DNA of 64,000 nucleotides from NCBI GenBank assembly GCA_963920765.1, contig OY987245.1, positions 19,422,727 through 19,486,726 of the forward strand, in the 5' to 3' direction. Positions 35,501 to 46,662 of this stretch are shown one piece after another; position 1 is the stretch's first letter, and each line of letters starts with the position of its first letter. Both the position numbers and the translations under genes were made by a program. The notes under the pieces are model-generated. The model did not search any database. It saw only the letters and a program-made list of their open reading frames with translations, and was not told where the DNA came from. This DNA comes from Ulota crispa. Lineage: Eukaryota > Streptophyta > Bryopsida > Orthotrichales > Orthotrichaceae.

Positions 35501-38242
35501 TGAAGTGCGTCCAACTCGGCTTCGGCTAGCTCAGCTCTAGTGAGATACACGTCGACTTGCGTTTCTAACTCCTTTACCTTTCCCTTCGTGTTTCCGTCCT
35601 TGGATATTAAAGTAGAGATCTCTTTCTGAATGTATGCATTCTCCTCCCTTAGATTCATCACCTTTTCCCGCAATTCACGTTCCTCGGACCGAATTCTGTC
35701 CAGCTTCCCAGCCCAACTTGATTCTCTCCGTGCAATTTCATCTTCTAGTTTACTTTGTAATTCAACCTTCTCCTTCTCCACCACTTTCGCATAGGCATCC
35801 ATCTCGTGCTTCATCAACGCGAAGACTTTCCTCGCAGCAGATCGTTCAGATATCCTCTGCCTTAGCTCAGATGCAGCTTCAAGAGCCAAGGATTTCTTTT
35901 CCTCGTGCATTCTCCGCAGCCGTTGCTGTACTGCTGCGATAGTATCACTGCTTCTCAATTTATCACTGGATTGGAAGTCGTTCAAACAAAATTGCCGGTC
36001 ATCTAACATAGCCTGCTCATCATCTAGCATTTCCAGTCGAACGCATGTTGCTTTGGCTTTCTTCTCAAGATCGTCGTAGACGCCTTCACCCTGTTGCTTC
36101 ATGCCATCTAGCCAACTCTTCAACATATCAATCTCTTTCTCTTCCCGAGGCGCAGTATCTGTTATCTTGTCAAAACGGATAGATGATATCTGAGATTTTT
36201 CATAGAGATCGGCATAAATACTGCTCCGATCCAACGCATGCTCCGGATTGCAATGACGAGAGTAAGCTTCTGGCCACTGGTCAATGCATCTGCCACTGCT
36301 ACCATCATCAGATGACATTCCGGGAGCTTCTCGGTTATCCGGGCAAGGCAACGCCGATTTCAAGTCTACCTTATTCTTCGAAGACTTCGAGCCACCACGA
36401 ATGGCTTTCGCAAGCCTCTCTGCAACGGAGCGAGCACTGAGGGACTTGGTTGGCGTGTTCTGCTTCCCTCTAGGAGATTGAGAACTTGGAGTATTCGATT
36501 CGGACTTCGATAATGTGCGAACGTTTGAGAGTGCCTTGGTCTCGCGTGCACAATGGAAAGTACTATTTGTGAGCGCGATATCCACACTATCGTTAGGCAG
36601 GTCAGGTTTAACTTCGCTAAGCTTGAAATTTGGCAGAGACTCAGAGACACGATCAAAGTGCAATACTCGAGCTGTCCCTAGTGGATATGAATTCTTGCTG
36701 TCGTCTTCGGGCCTTGCTTTCGGTACACTGTTGGATCTCGACGAAGGTGCCGTTCTAGCAAAAACGCTACTCCCTCGTGGTGCACTGCAAACAATAGAAA
36801 ACCACACCACATCAGTAGCAGATACTGACAAAATCTGGAACAAATTTCACAACTAGGGATTAAGGTGAAAAAAGTCCACGAGACTTGATCTCAAACAACA
36901 TTGCGCAGTTTTCGTTGACACGTTAGTCATAAACTAGTCAAGACAGACACCCTAGGAATCTGAACAGAGAAGTTGAATTCTTGGCACCTCAGAATAGGGA
37001 CTCACGCAGCAGTCGTCATGGAAGATCTTGGCCAAGGTTGTGTATGAGTTTCGAGCTGGCTTTGAAAAAATTCCATTTGGCTGCCCAAAGACATCCTCCT
37101 CCGCCTCCGCATAGCCATAGCATGCGATTCTTGGATAGCTTCTTGGGATCCAAACACAGATTGCTGTGCCTGAGCATCCTGATTGCTGATCACTTTGGCC
37201 TTCTCATAAGCATTTTCGTACTCCTGTAAAGCAAGACCGTCTTGTCGGAACTCCATAAATTCCTCTCGGGCACTCTGTACACACAAATTACAATATAAAT
37301 ATCACAACTGAAACATAGCAATGGGGAAAAGTTCATAAAGGATGCTTAATTACGTATTTAATTGCTACAAAGAATTTATATGTCCCCTTGCACCAAGTAT
37401 TACTATTATCTCAAATGCCAGCAACACTGATGTCAGCTGCACGTACACCCGAAATCCGCCGTTTCACAAAGAACGCCACCATTGTCATTCCCTGCTGAGA
37501 GGATCTATCAAATAAAATGTTGTAATCGGAAGGTCTCGACTACTATCTAGTTTTCTCCACAACAATATCAACACTACCTGCTCATACAACTCCTTAACCA
37601 TAAAATGCAATACTTAATTACGCAAGAAAAAATTAGTAAGGTATTAGTAGATACGTTTAATTGCGCCCCGATGCAAAGAACGCCTCCTCTAAGATTTTTG
37701 TAAAGTTTGACCAGTCACACTACGTGAAGATGGAGTAAGCTGGCCATTTTAAGAACAAATACATCTAAGATAACAAGCGCGAGAGCAACCTTAACATTTC
37801 AACATTGCCATATGATAACAATCTCCAGCATGACAGCCGGTGCAGAGGTAGTCAAAAAGCTTATACGCAACAACAACTTCACGTAACGTCTGAAGGCGCA
37901 AACAGGAGACGTAGTAATCATTTCAGCGCTCGCACTCTCAGAAAATTCTAAAAATTTTGATAGAGAAAAATAAAAACTAAGAGTAAAGGTTCTGAAACTC
38001 ACAGAATTGCGGTCTCTAGCATTTGACACCTTGCCGAATGTCGAGATAAGTAATGCGCTTCTTTGCTTGAGAGTTTCAGAGAGATTCACAGCGGATATAG
38101 AATGGCGTCTCGCCGTCGCAGAGGGAGCCTGCAGCACAAACACCGGCGCTTCGTTTCTTCTGACCTCATCTCCAGGCTCACTAAGCCTAGACAACGATAG
38201 TCCATTGCCCCAGGAATTCCGTACTCTCTCTGTATCCGCCAT
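32511..38242 (-). CDS. Chimeric coiled-coil protein: kinesin-14 (KAC)-like N-terminus on a CAP-Gly-linker-like coiled coil
   Basis: Exons 38242-38003, 37274-37006, 36784-34942, 34278-33967, 33577-33356 and 32780-32511 join in phase to 1051 residues. Residues 1-80 (exon 1) share VRNSWG, EAPVFV, RRHSISAV and the DR-S end with exon 1 of the kinesin at 3389, with the same phase-0 intron. Exon 2 opens SAREEFMEFRQDGLALQEYE, matching kinesin exon 2, then diverges after about residue 108. Exon 3 has a Ser-rich region followed by long heptad coiled coils; LRRMHEEKKSLALEAASELR and the last exon (LDEDVMVRDGQITIL) resemble Arabidopsis proteins annotated CAP-Gly domain linker, from memory. There is no motor, P-loop or CAP-Gly domain. 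A cytoskeletal or scaffold role is plausible but inferred. The start is the ATG at 38242; an in-frame ATG at 38320 is upstream of the homologous part. Confidence 0.85.
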
Positions 38243-39545
38243 GTCTACACAGCAATCTTCCTCTGTACAAACATGCAATCCTTCCAAGATCTCTACCCTG
38301 AACAGCTGACCAGTGACCACCTCAGCAGCAGCTCTCCGCCCTCCACATGTCTAAGAAAAACGCATGCTCCTTCTTACGTACATAGCTCCGTATTCCAATC
38401 CAGGCTTTAAAAACTCACTAAAAATCTCACAATTGTTCAAGATGTTCCAAAAGCTCCAAAAGCTCCAGGAATTTCGCTGGAATACCGAGGCGAAAAGGTT
38501 TCACAAACCTTGAGCTCACATACACTAAGCTTCCGCAACTAAATTGCGTTTTCATCTGCTAAATGCACAATCGTGGCGCCCTGCACCTCCACCGATACAT
38601 CTCCATTTCTAAACCTCGTCACCTGGAGGCAAAATCTGTCGTCACAAAACCAGCTGAAACATGCCTGCTCCTCCAATCCTCGAATCTTGCTATAAAAGTT
38701 TCCTGAATCATTTGAAACACTCTCACTAATCTTCACAAAGCCGCACCTCACTGCTTCTCACGAATTCCTGCACACTATTGACACCACAGCACACTCGCAC
38801 TTCAAAAACAGAGCACCTTCCAAGATCAGTACTCTCGAGCCGTGCGCGTGCAGAACAAGCTTCCAGAAAGAATCAGAGCTACTCTAACAACAACCTCTCT
38901 AACTTACATCAGCGCACCTCACGAAATCCTTAGAATTTCCAACACAAAATTCCTGCGAAACTCGGGCAGACACTCTCTTCCTTCGACTGTCTGGTACACA
39001 CTACAATGCTTTGAAATTCATGGCCATCCTCTAAAGAGCCAGAAATAGGAGCACACGACTTCTTAGGCTATCCAGTAAAAGCTCATTCAAGAGGGACGCT
39101 TGGTGATTTGACTTGGCATGTACAGAACGTAATGACGACTCGCGTGGTGGAGGAAAAGCATCGACCGATCGAGCTATACAAAGCGCATCGAACGGACACC
39201 ACCGGAGCTTGCCAATTCAGGGCGATCGGAAGTATTGCCAGGGCCGCGAGCACCGGGAGCGGAGAAAAAAGCTCGGCGGTCAGGCAACAGCTTCTTCTTT
39301 GGGAGGGAGTGGACGTGTTTCTGCTTCATCGCCACAACCGCCGTCACCAAGACTGTCCCCAGGTCCCAAGGCTCCCAGGTCCCGAGACTTGCCTTTGGGA
39401 TCCCGTTTGTCGAGGTAGGACAGTACCTGGCGCTTTATTGGTCGATAGGTAGGTGTTTAGGTGGGTCGTGGAATGTCCTCGGCATTTATGTAGCCGAAGT
39501 TTAGAACATTACTATTTACCCACCTCAATTCTTCCATCAGTATTT
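38243..39545. promoter_or_regulatory. Upstream region of the chimeric gene
   Basis: Promoter and 5' UTR of the minus-strand gene are expected here. Unlike the coding exons, the sequence shows no obvious similarity to the region upstream of the kinesin at 3390-4440. The overlapping plus-strand ORFs at 39108-39504 are GC-rich but have no recognised domain. No transposon ends were seen before 39546. Confidence 0.4.
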
Positions 39546-39740
39546 CATAACATTGTTGACCAGGGTTTATTCCTCCCCCGGCCCTTGAGGAATATCCCTC
39601 CCTATATGCGTGGGGAGGGTTTAGTTAAAGATTTTGAAAGTTGATTGGGCCTCGGTTTGGATCTGACAAATGGTATTCACTAGGGATCCTCAGATTTGGG
39701 GAGCAAGACAAATCTCCTAATGAAGGTTAACAAAGTTATG
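39546..39740. mobile_element. Family J MITE, copy 2
   Basis: Termini CATAACATTGTTGACC and GGTTAACAAAGTTATG. Interior blocks TTTAGTTAAAGATTTT and AGGGATCCTCA-TTTGGGGAGCAA match the copy at 12132-12322. The flanking target is not clear. Confidence 0.6.
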
Positions 39741-39853
39741 TTTGAGGTCTTGTGCTTGAATATGATGAGTGACTTTTGCCTTCATGCAAGAATAATTTAT
39801 CTTATTCATTAATATGGCAAGAATTGTGGCACAAATCATGGCAAAAATAATTA

Positions 39854-40265
39854 GGGAATTGATATGTATACCACACCCTTTCAATTACTGTACCACACCC
39901 CCAAAATAAATTTAAGATTTCTACCATCAAAAAGCTGAATTTGAGAATTTGAAATTCAGATTTGGGCTTAGAGACCATGATTTTGTCTAGAACTACAAAA
40001 AAAGTTGCAATTCAACAAAACCCAATGAAAAAGCTTATATTTTTTTACAAACAAAAGTAAAAGTAACACTTTTCTCCCTAACCAAACTTTCTCATTAGGT
40101 GTTGTTGAATTGCAACTTTTTTTGTGGTTCTAGACAAAATCATGGTCTCTAAATCCAAGTCTGAATTCCAAATTCTCAAATTCAGCTTTTTGATGGTAGA
40201 AATCTTAAATTTACTCTGGGGTGTGGTAGAGTAATTGAAAGGGTGTGGTACACATATCAATTCTC
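39854..40265. mobile_element. Family B MITE, copy 4 (9-bp TSD AAATAATTA)
   Basis: Starts GGGAATTGATATGTATACC and ends GGTACACATATCAATTCTC, with AAATAATTA at 39845-39853 and 40266-40274. Nearly identical in both arms to the copy at 8926-9334: the ORFs across their right arms translate to almost the same 60 residues, so both are probably young. Confidence 0.85.
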
Positions 40266-40274
40266 AAATAATTA

Positions 40275-40598
40275 AGGTAGTGTGCTTGTAAACCGTTCAT
40301 CTAAGGGCTAAAACTGAATTTTGGGGAGGTGAAACTTTTTGAAATAATTTTCAATAAATTTCTTTGAAAGACAAGAGGAATTGGCATCTATCCCAAGTAT
40401 TTTCATATTTTATGGAGCTTTGTGAAATTAGTTATGAAATTTTGAAGTGGAAAGGTCATAGGTGCTCTAAAACTGCCCACCTCTCAAATGTTCGTCACTT
40501 GTACATTGTTGAAAGACTATGAAAATGACATGTACCAGTAGGGTACATTTGGGGAGGTGAGTGGGATAGAGCATGAGCGGAATATGAGCAGACTACCT
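40275..40598. mobile_element. Family F MITE, copy 1 (TA TSD)
   Basis: Begins AGGTAGTGTGCTTGTAAACC directly after the family B duplication and ends ATGAGCAGACTACCT before TA. It is homologous in inverted orientation to 41481-41807 (GGGGAGGTGAAAC, TGTACATT). Confidence 0.65.
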
Positions 40599-41070
40599 TA
40601 GTGAAAAAGATATCTTTTAGAGTTGATGTCCATGGTCCTCAAAGACTTGTCTTTCAAGCATGCAGTTGATTTCTTCGTTAATATTGATAACTGCAACATT
40701 TTAGTATTATGTTGTTGTTTTAGAGTGATTTTGCAATGTCACTCCATTTTCCACCTGACTTATTTTAGCATGAAGGTAATCAGTATCAAAATGATGTAAG
40801 ATTGTGACAAAAATTTGTTCCTACGAGTTTTTCCCTCTTTTAGCGCATCAAATTTGATCAGTAAGCATATACATGCTTGCACAAACGCCAAACTCAATTC
40901 ACAACTATTCCTTCATGTGTAATCAATTTATGTACATTCACATTTACAAACATGACCTATGCATCCCCTTCTTTTGCCCTGAGGGGCTTTTGAGAAGTAT
41001 TGAACCATTTGGATATAAGAGGTTTTGCATTAAAGAACTACAAGTAATTGCTACCATACTTGAAAGAAAC

Positions 41071-41368
41071 CTACACTAAATAATGCATTTAAGCTGCCTT
41101 ATCTTGAAAAGTTACCTTACAATGCATTGCTTGACCACTTGGAGGCGCATGCAACTCTTGAGTTACTAAGATTTCATATGGTTTATAGCTTGAACAATAT
41201 TAGTTTACTTTTCTACAATGTCATTGTTGTTACCAAGCCCTTATTGCTGTTAAAGATTATATAATATGATAATCATTGATGAAACTTATTGTAACATCAA
41301 CAAGTATTTATATAAATTAAAATGTGGAGAAACTAGTTTGATGCAACCAAAATGCACTTTTAGTGTAG
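41071..41368. mobile_element. Family A MITE, copy between two family F elements
   Basis: Ends CTACACTAAATAATGCATTT and AATGCACTTTTAGTGTAG are inverted repeats. The interior (CTTGACCACTTGGAGGC, TTACTGTTGCTAC-like) matches the family A copies at 2.6 and 44.4 kb. Confidence 0.65.
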
Positions 41369-41480
41369 TGAAACCTAGAACCTATATTTTCAAACATTTG
41401 AGTACTGAATCTTATTTTGCAGAAACAGATGTGGCAGTGGCACAACACAAACCTACAACAGCTGTACATTTAAAGGCATA

Positions 41481-41807
41481 AGGTAGTTTAGTCATAAACC
41501 AAGCAAGCTCTAAAACGGCTCACTTCACCATATGAACTCTTCTGGTACAAGTTGTTTTTCATAGCCTTTCAATAATGTACAGGTGATGTACATTTGAGGA
41601 GGTGGGTAGTTTTAGAGACCTATAGCCTTTCCACTTCAAAATTCCCTACCTAATTCCACAAATCTCCAAAAAATATGAAATAACTTGGGTTAGATGGCAA
41701 TTCTTCTTGCCTTTGAAGGAAAATTTACTAAAAAATAATTCAAGAAGTTTCACCTCCCCAAAATTTAGTTTCAGCCTTTAGATGGACGGTTTATGAGCAC
41801 ACTACCT
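41481..41807. mobile_element. Family F MITE, copy 2 (TA TSD)
   Basis: TA then AGGTAGTTTAGTCATAAACC; ends GGTTTATGAGCACACTACCT then TA. 327 bp and inverted relative to copy 1. Confidence 0.7.
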
Positions 41808-41866
41808 TACATTCCAAAACATTTGAATTTTTTTGTAATGCTTCAATTTGAAAGAGTATATTATCA

Positions 41867-41879
41867 TGGGGGGGGGGGG
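41867..41879. repeat. Homopolymer G run
   Basis: An unbroken run of about 12 G residues in AT-rich DNA, just left of a family B element. Such runs are error-prone in assemblies. Confidence 0.85.
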
Positions 41880-41897
41880 CAATTGTTGTTGATTAAA

Positions 41898-42308
41898 GGG
41901 CATTGATATGTGTACCACACCCTTTGAACTAATGTACCACACCTTGGGGCAAATTTTAGATTTCTACCATCAAAAAGCTGAATTTGAGAATTTGGAATTC
42001 AAATTTGGACTTAGAGACCGTGATTTAGTTTAGAACCATAATAAAAGTTGCAATTTAACAACACCCAATGAAAAAGCTTATCTTTTTTTACAAACAAAAG
42101 TAAAACTAACACTTTTCTCCCTAGCTAAACTTTATTCATTGGGTGTTGTTGAATTGCAACTTTTAATATGGTTCTCGACAAAAGCATGGTCTTGAAGTCC
42201 AAATCTGAATTCCAAATTCTCAAATTCAATTTTTTGATGATAGACATCTAAAATTTATCTAGGGTGTGATACAGTAGTTCAAAGGGTGTGGTACACATAT
42301 CAATGCCC
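41898..42308. mobile_element. Family B MITE, copy 5 (9-bp TSD, TTGATTAAA/CTGATTAAA)
   Basis: Starts GGGCATTGATATGTGTACC and ends GGTACACATATCAATGCCC. Both terminal changes (GGGCATTG/CAATGCCC) are symmetric. Flanks TTGATTAAA (41889-41897) and CTGATTAAA (42309-42317) differ at one base. Confidence 0.8.
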
Positions 42309-42538
42309 CTGATTAAATCACCAAGTTTTCGGAGCATTGACTTTGACGTGGAGACAAAGCATTGCGAAGCACACAGGTCTCGTGTTTGTGCTTTGTGCAG
42401 GTGCCTTCCGGAAAAGGCTCGCCTCCGGAGTGTATTGTGGCTTTCTGGATGCATAGCGAAATCCCATTGCTCGCCAGGGGTCAGTGAGAACCTCGGGTGC
42501 CAACTGCCAAGCCTCGTAAGCCACTCCGGCCTGCATTA

Positions 42539-43178
42539 GGGGGCTTCAAACATCAACTTTTTTTTTTGTGACTCACGTTACGATTCACCTCTGTGGATTA
42601 GGGGCTTCAAACATGAACTTCTCACCTCACAGGATCTTCAGCATCAATGAATTGTTTTTGTTCCCTCGCACGCGCAAAGTTTGAGACACCCGTGATTTTG
42701 CGGAAATTTTTACGACAGAAGTTTCGGGGTTTGAGGACGCACGTGAATGAGCTGCGAGAAGCCATGAAGATGAGTTTTTGAAGTTCACACCTCACGTGAA
42801 TCACGTTAGGAGTGAAGTCCAGAGGTGAGTCACGGCAAGGTTCATGAGTGAATTCACGAAGGTGAATCGTAATGTGAGTCACCTAAAGACATTGATGTTT
42901 GAAGCCCCCTATTCACTCATGAACCGTGAGGTGACTCACCTCTACACTTCACTCCTAATGTGATTCACGTGACGAGTGAACTTCAGAAACTCACCTTGGT
43001 GGCTTTTTGTGGCTCATTCATGTGCGTCCTCAAACCTTGAAACTTCTCTCGTAGAAACTTCTGCAAACTCATGGGTGTCTCACACTTTGCGCATGCAAGG
43101 AACAAAAACAAATCACTAGTGAGCGGAGATCCTGTGAGGTGAGAAGATTGAAGACTAGATTTTATGTTTGAAGCCCCC
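42539..43178. mobile_element. Compound fold-back element P (GGGGGCTTCAAACAT termini)
   Basis: GGGGCTTCAAACATNAACTT occurs at 42539 and 42600, and its mirror ATGTTTGAAGCCCCC at about 42893 and 43164. The four termini suggest an element inserted into or duplicated with a relative. Arms carry GTGAGTCAC/GTGACTCAC repeats and the mirrored GTGCGTCCTCAAACC. ATTA-like flanks are present but not exact. Confidence 0.6.
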
Positions 43179-43282
43179 TATTAGCTGTGCTGCGGAGTGC
43201 GGACGTAGGTGATAAGGTAGAATGTCCCCAAAAGAATACCTCTGCAAAATCTTTGGAGCACGTTTGTAATGGCATATGTTAA

Positions 43283-43508
43283 TCCTAAAACGACCATAGG
43301 GCATAGCATATATGCTGACATATAATTGTCATTTGCTACCCATTAGAAATTTTAATTTGGGATCTCAAGTACCTTAGTAGAATTGCATTGATCTATTCTC
43401 CAACTTCTTTGTTGGTATCAAATGTAGTAGAGGTGTGGATCCATTCCAAATACAAGAAAAATATCCCATATTGTATTGGTCAAAAAGGGCCTTTTGGTCG
43501 TTTAAGGG
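43283..43508. mobile_element. Family E MITE (TCCTAAAACGACC type), TTAA flanks
   Basis: 226 bp with termini TCCTAAAACGACC and GGTCGTTTAAGGG and TTAA at 43279-43282 and 43509-43512. Its interior matches the element at 9880-10090 (ATTGATCTATTCTCC, TTTGTATTTGATA-like in inverted orientation). Confidence 0.7.
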
Positions 43509-43524
43509 TTAATGCAGTTGTACT

Positions 43525-45000
43525 CTACACCAAATAGTGCATTTAGATTACCCCGTACTAATTTCTAGACATTTCACACTATTTAATATTTATTAAGACT
43601 ACAATAAAATTGTCAATAATTATTGTGATAATCAATAGAGGAAGCAAGCAAAGGTTAGGCACATCAACAAGCGTCAAAGTTTGGGAGAATGGAAGCTCAA
43701 ACTTTAAACAAAATTAGAGATTCTTTTAGGTTAAAGAGAATTGCATGCCCCTCTAGATGGTCAAGGGTGAATTATGAGGTAACATTGTTAAGGTAAGGCA
43801 ACCAAATTGTTAAGGGAACCTAAATGCACTATTTGGTGTACACCAAATAGTGCGTTTAGGTTGGCTCATACTATTTTTTCAACATTTTGCACTAACTAAA
43901 TATTTATCAACACTATAGTAACTTTTGTCAATAACTACTATGACAAACAATGGAAGAAGCAAAAAGAGGTTGGGTGCAACAACAAAAGCAAAAGCCATGG
44001 AGTAGGGAAAACACCATATTTGTTAATTGGGAAAAACGTGTGTCCCACTTTGTACTCCACCTTAAACCCAAAAAGTTACCTTAAACTAGATTTGAAGGCA
44101 TCAAATTCAATTTGAGCCACTAAAATTTTTTCCCTTGCAAATTCCTCCTCTCACATGAGGACACGTGTACCAAAAAAACGCTCAGCTCAATTTTAGGTCA
44201 TCACCTAAAACCTTCATCTCAAACTTTGAAAGTCCCAAAATGTACCTTTTTCCCAAATTAACGAATATGGTGTTGGAAGCTAAAACTTTACCCAAAACCA
44301 AGAATTATTGTAGCATAAAGAGAGTTGCATGCCCCTTTAGAGAGCCAAGGGTGAGTCATGAGGTAACTTTGCCAGGGTAAGGCAACCTAATTGATAAGGC
44401 AACCTAAATGCACTATTTGGTGTACACTGAATATTGCAATCAAGTTGCCTTACCTTGCAAAGTTACCTCATGACTCATTGTTTGGGCACTTGGAGGCCCA
44501 TGCAACTATCTAATTATTAGGATTTCACATGGTTTACAACTTGGACAACTAGTTTGTTTATTAGCAGCTTTGTGATTATTTCCAAATCCTTTAAACTTTA
44601 TTTATCACAATAATTATTGATGAAAATCATTGTAACGACATGAAATGTTGATATATTGTACAATGTCAAGAAATTAGTGTGGGCAACCTAAATACAACAT
44701 TCAATGTAATGTACACTAAATATTGTGTTTGGGTTGCCCCACACTAATTTCTTGAAATTTTACTCTATGTAAATATTTCCTATTGCTAAAATAATTTTCA
44801 TTAATAATTATTGCAATAAACAAATTTCAAAGGTCTTGACAACAATAATGATGCTGTAAGAAAAAACAAATTAGCAGCATTCACATTGTAAACCAAGTGA
44901 AATCTTAAAATCTAGAAAGTTGCATGTACCTCCAAGTGGCTAAACAATGAGTCATGAGATAACTTTCTAAGATAAGGTCATCAAATTATTAAGGCAGATT
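43525..45000. mobile_element. Head-to-tail array of family A MITEs
   Basis: At least three elements abut: junctions near 43838, 44423 and 44710 each read right terminus, TGTACA, next left terminus (for example CACTATTTGGTGTACACCAA). The internal sequences GGCAACCTAA and TTGCATGCCCC recur. The last element lacks a clear right end near 45000. The units are about 290-590 bp long. Confidence 0.7.
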
Positions 45001-46662
45001 GATAAAGAAAACCAAGGATCAAAGTTGTAATTATTTCCATAATTGTATATATAATTTAAAACAAGATTTCTTACAAAGCACATAATGAATATAACTTCAA
45101 GATTGTGTTAAGGGTTAAAAACATTAAGTCACTTTAGCTTGCCTAATTTTGCAAAAAGTCTAGAGAACTCTTTAGTATTTTTGAGGTTGACTACGTTCTA
45201 TGAATTACCTCAATGATTTGGATATGAAAGCAATGGCTTTTGAGCAATGGCTTTTGGCATTTTGGACACTTATATAGGAAACCCCTAACAGAGCTTGAGA
45301 GGATGAAGGAGCTTTTGAATCAAAGTATATTATGGTAAAAGAAGAATCTACATACATAAGGACCTCATTTTTGCATGACTGATTATCCTTCCAACTTTGC
45401 ATTAATAAATTAAAAAGCCTTGTAAGAAAATTACAAAGCACTCAATGATCAAGCCACTGATATGGTTTTAGAATAAATAGAAATTACTTTATACGCATAC
45501 TTGGATGTACTTCATCCCATTTCATATAACTTCCATAGTGAATTCAAAGTCTGCCTAATGAACGCTAGTTCTTGTAGAAGTCAAATCTATATTTTAAATA
45601 TCAGTTCCTTTTGTCTCACTATTTTAGCTTTCAAAGTACCTAATTATAACTTTAGTAATGAAATTGATAATGTGGGAAGGGTATAAGTGAAAAATGGATC
45701 TTTTTGGCTAGACCTTTATGTTGCAAACAAGGTAAAAAGAGGAGTCCACTCAATTCATCGACTTTCTTGCAATGATCATTCCACCGAGCCTAACACTAAA
45801 TGTATTACACAAGCAATGAACACAAAATCCTACACTCCAACTTTGTTGAGTTATACAGATACTTTGTCCTATCATCACCCTTGCCCTATTATCACTTCTC
45901 AGGCTTCAAGTATCTATATCATGTAGGGATTTGTTTCAAATTTGGGTTTAGATGCATCACAAGAAAAATCTCAAAATTCTATATTTGACCACGCAATACT
46001 TGTAAACCCTAATACACAACACATTCCTGATTCATTTAGGGTTTTGAAACTTGATACATAACCCTGATTAGATTATCTTTCAAATGTTGCCATAACCATG
46101 ATATGTGGTGTATGTTTTGTGATTAGTTTTTTATTTAAGGCACAGTGATAATAAGGTAAACTACTAAGGCAAACACCTGTAAAGGGTAAACAAATACACG
46201 AAAACCACCCTTACATATATTAAGCAAGAAAAATCTGTTGGGGGCCTTGCTCCCAAGTTAGTTAGGTCTCCATTTTCGAGATGCACCCACCTCTTGAGCG
46301 AAGATCCACTTTCTTGGCACCAAATCTTCCAAAAAATGAAGCCATTTGGAAGTAAATCGCTCTAAGAAAACCAGAACTTAGGACTCTCTCACTCCTCCAA
46401 GTCGTCGAAGATACTAAACTTCTTGTTTGACCAGACCTCAACATATCAAATCAGACAAAGTAATAACAATTCCACCAATTTAGAAAAAACACTGAGAAAA
46501 AAGAGCAAACAATAAGCACCGGATTGTTTAAAATGAAAAACTCAAAATAAGCAAAAAATCAAGATCCCAAAGAATGAATAAACATAAAAAACCAAAACAA
46601 AATGAGGTAAAGTCACATGAGCAATAGAAGCTGTCATGAAACCATTTGTATACTCAGAATTC
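45001..46662. other. DONSON 3' flank and spacer
   Basis: No gene recognised. The right end should contain the DONSON 3' UTR. Short minus ORFs at 45205-45441 and 46262-46444 lack recognised domains. Confidence 0.4.

Noticed and set aside
38243..38320. Upstream in-frame ATG at 38320 as the start of the chimeric gene
   Set aside because: The 26 extra codons have no counterpart in the homologous kinesin N-terminus, which starts at the equivalent of 38242.
39108..39504. Overlapping GC-rich ORFs upstream of the chimeric gene
   Set aside because: Three frames are open at once and none resembles a protein; likely base composition.
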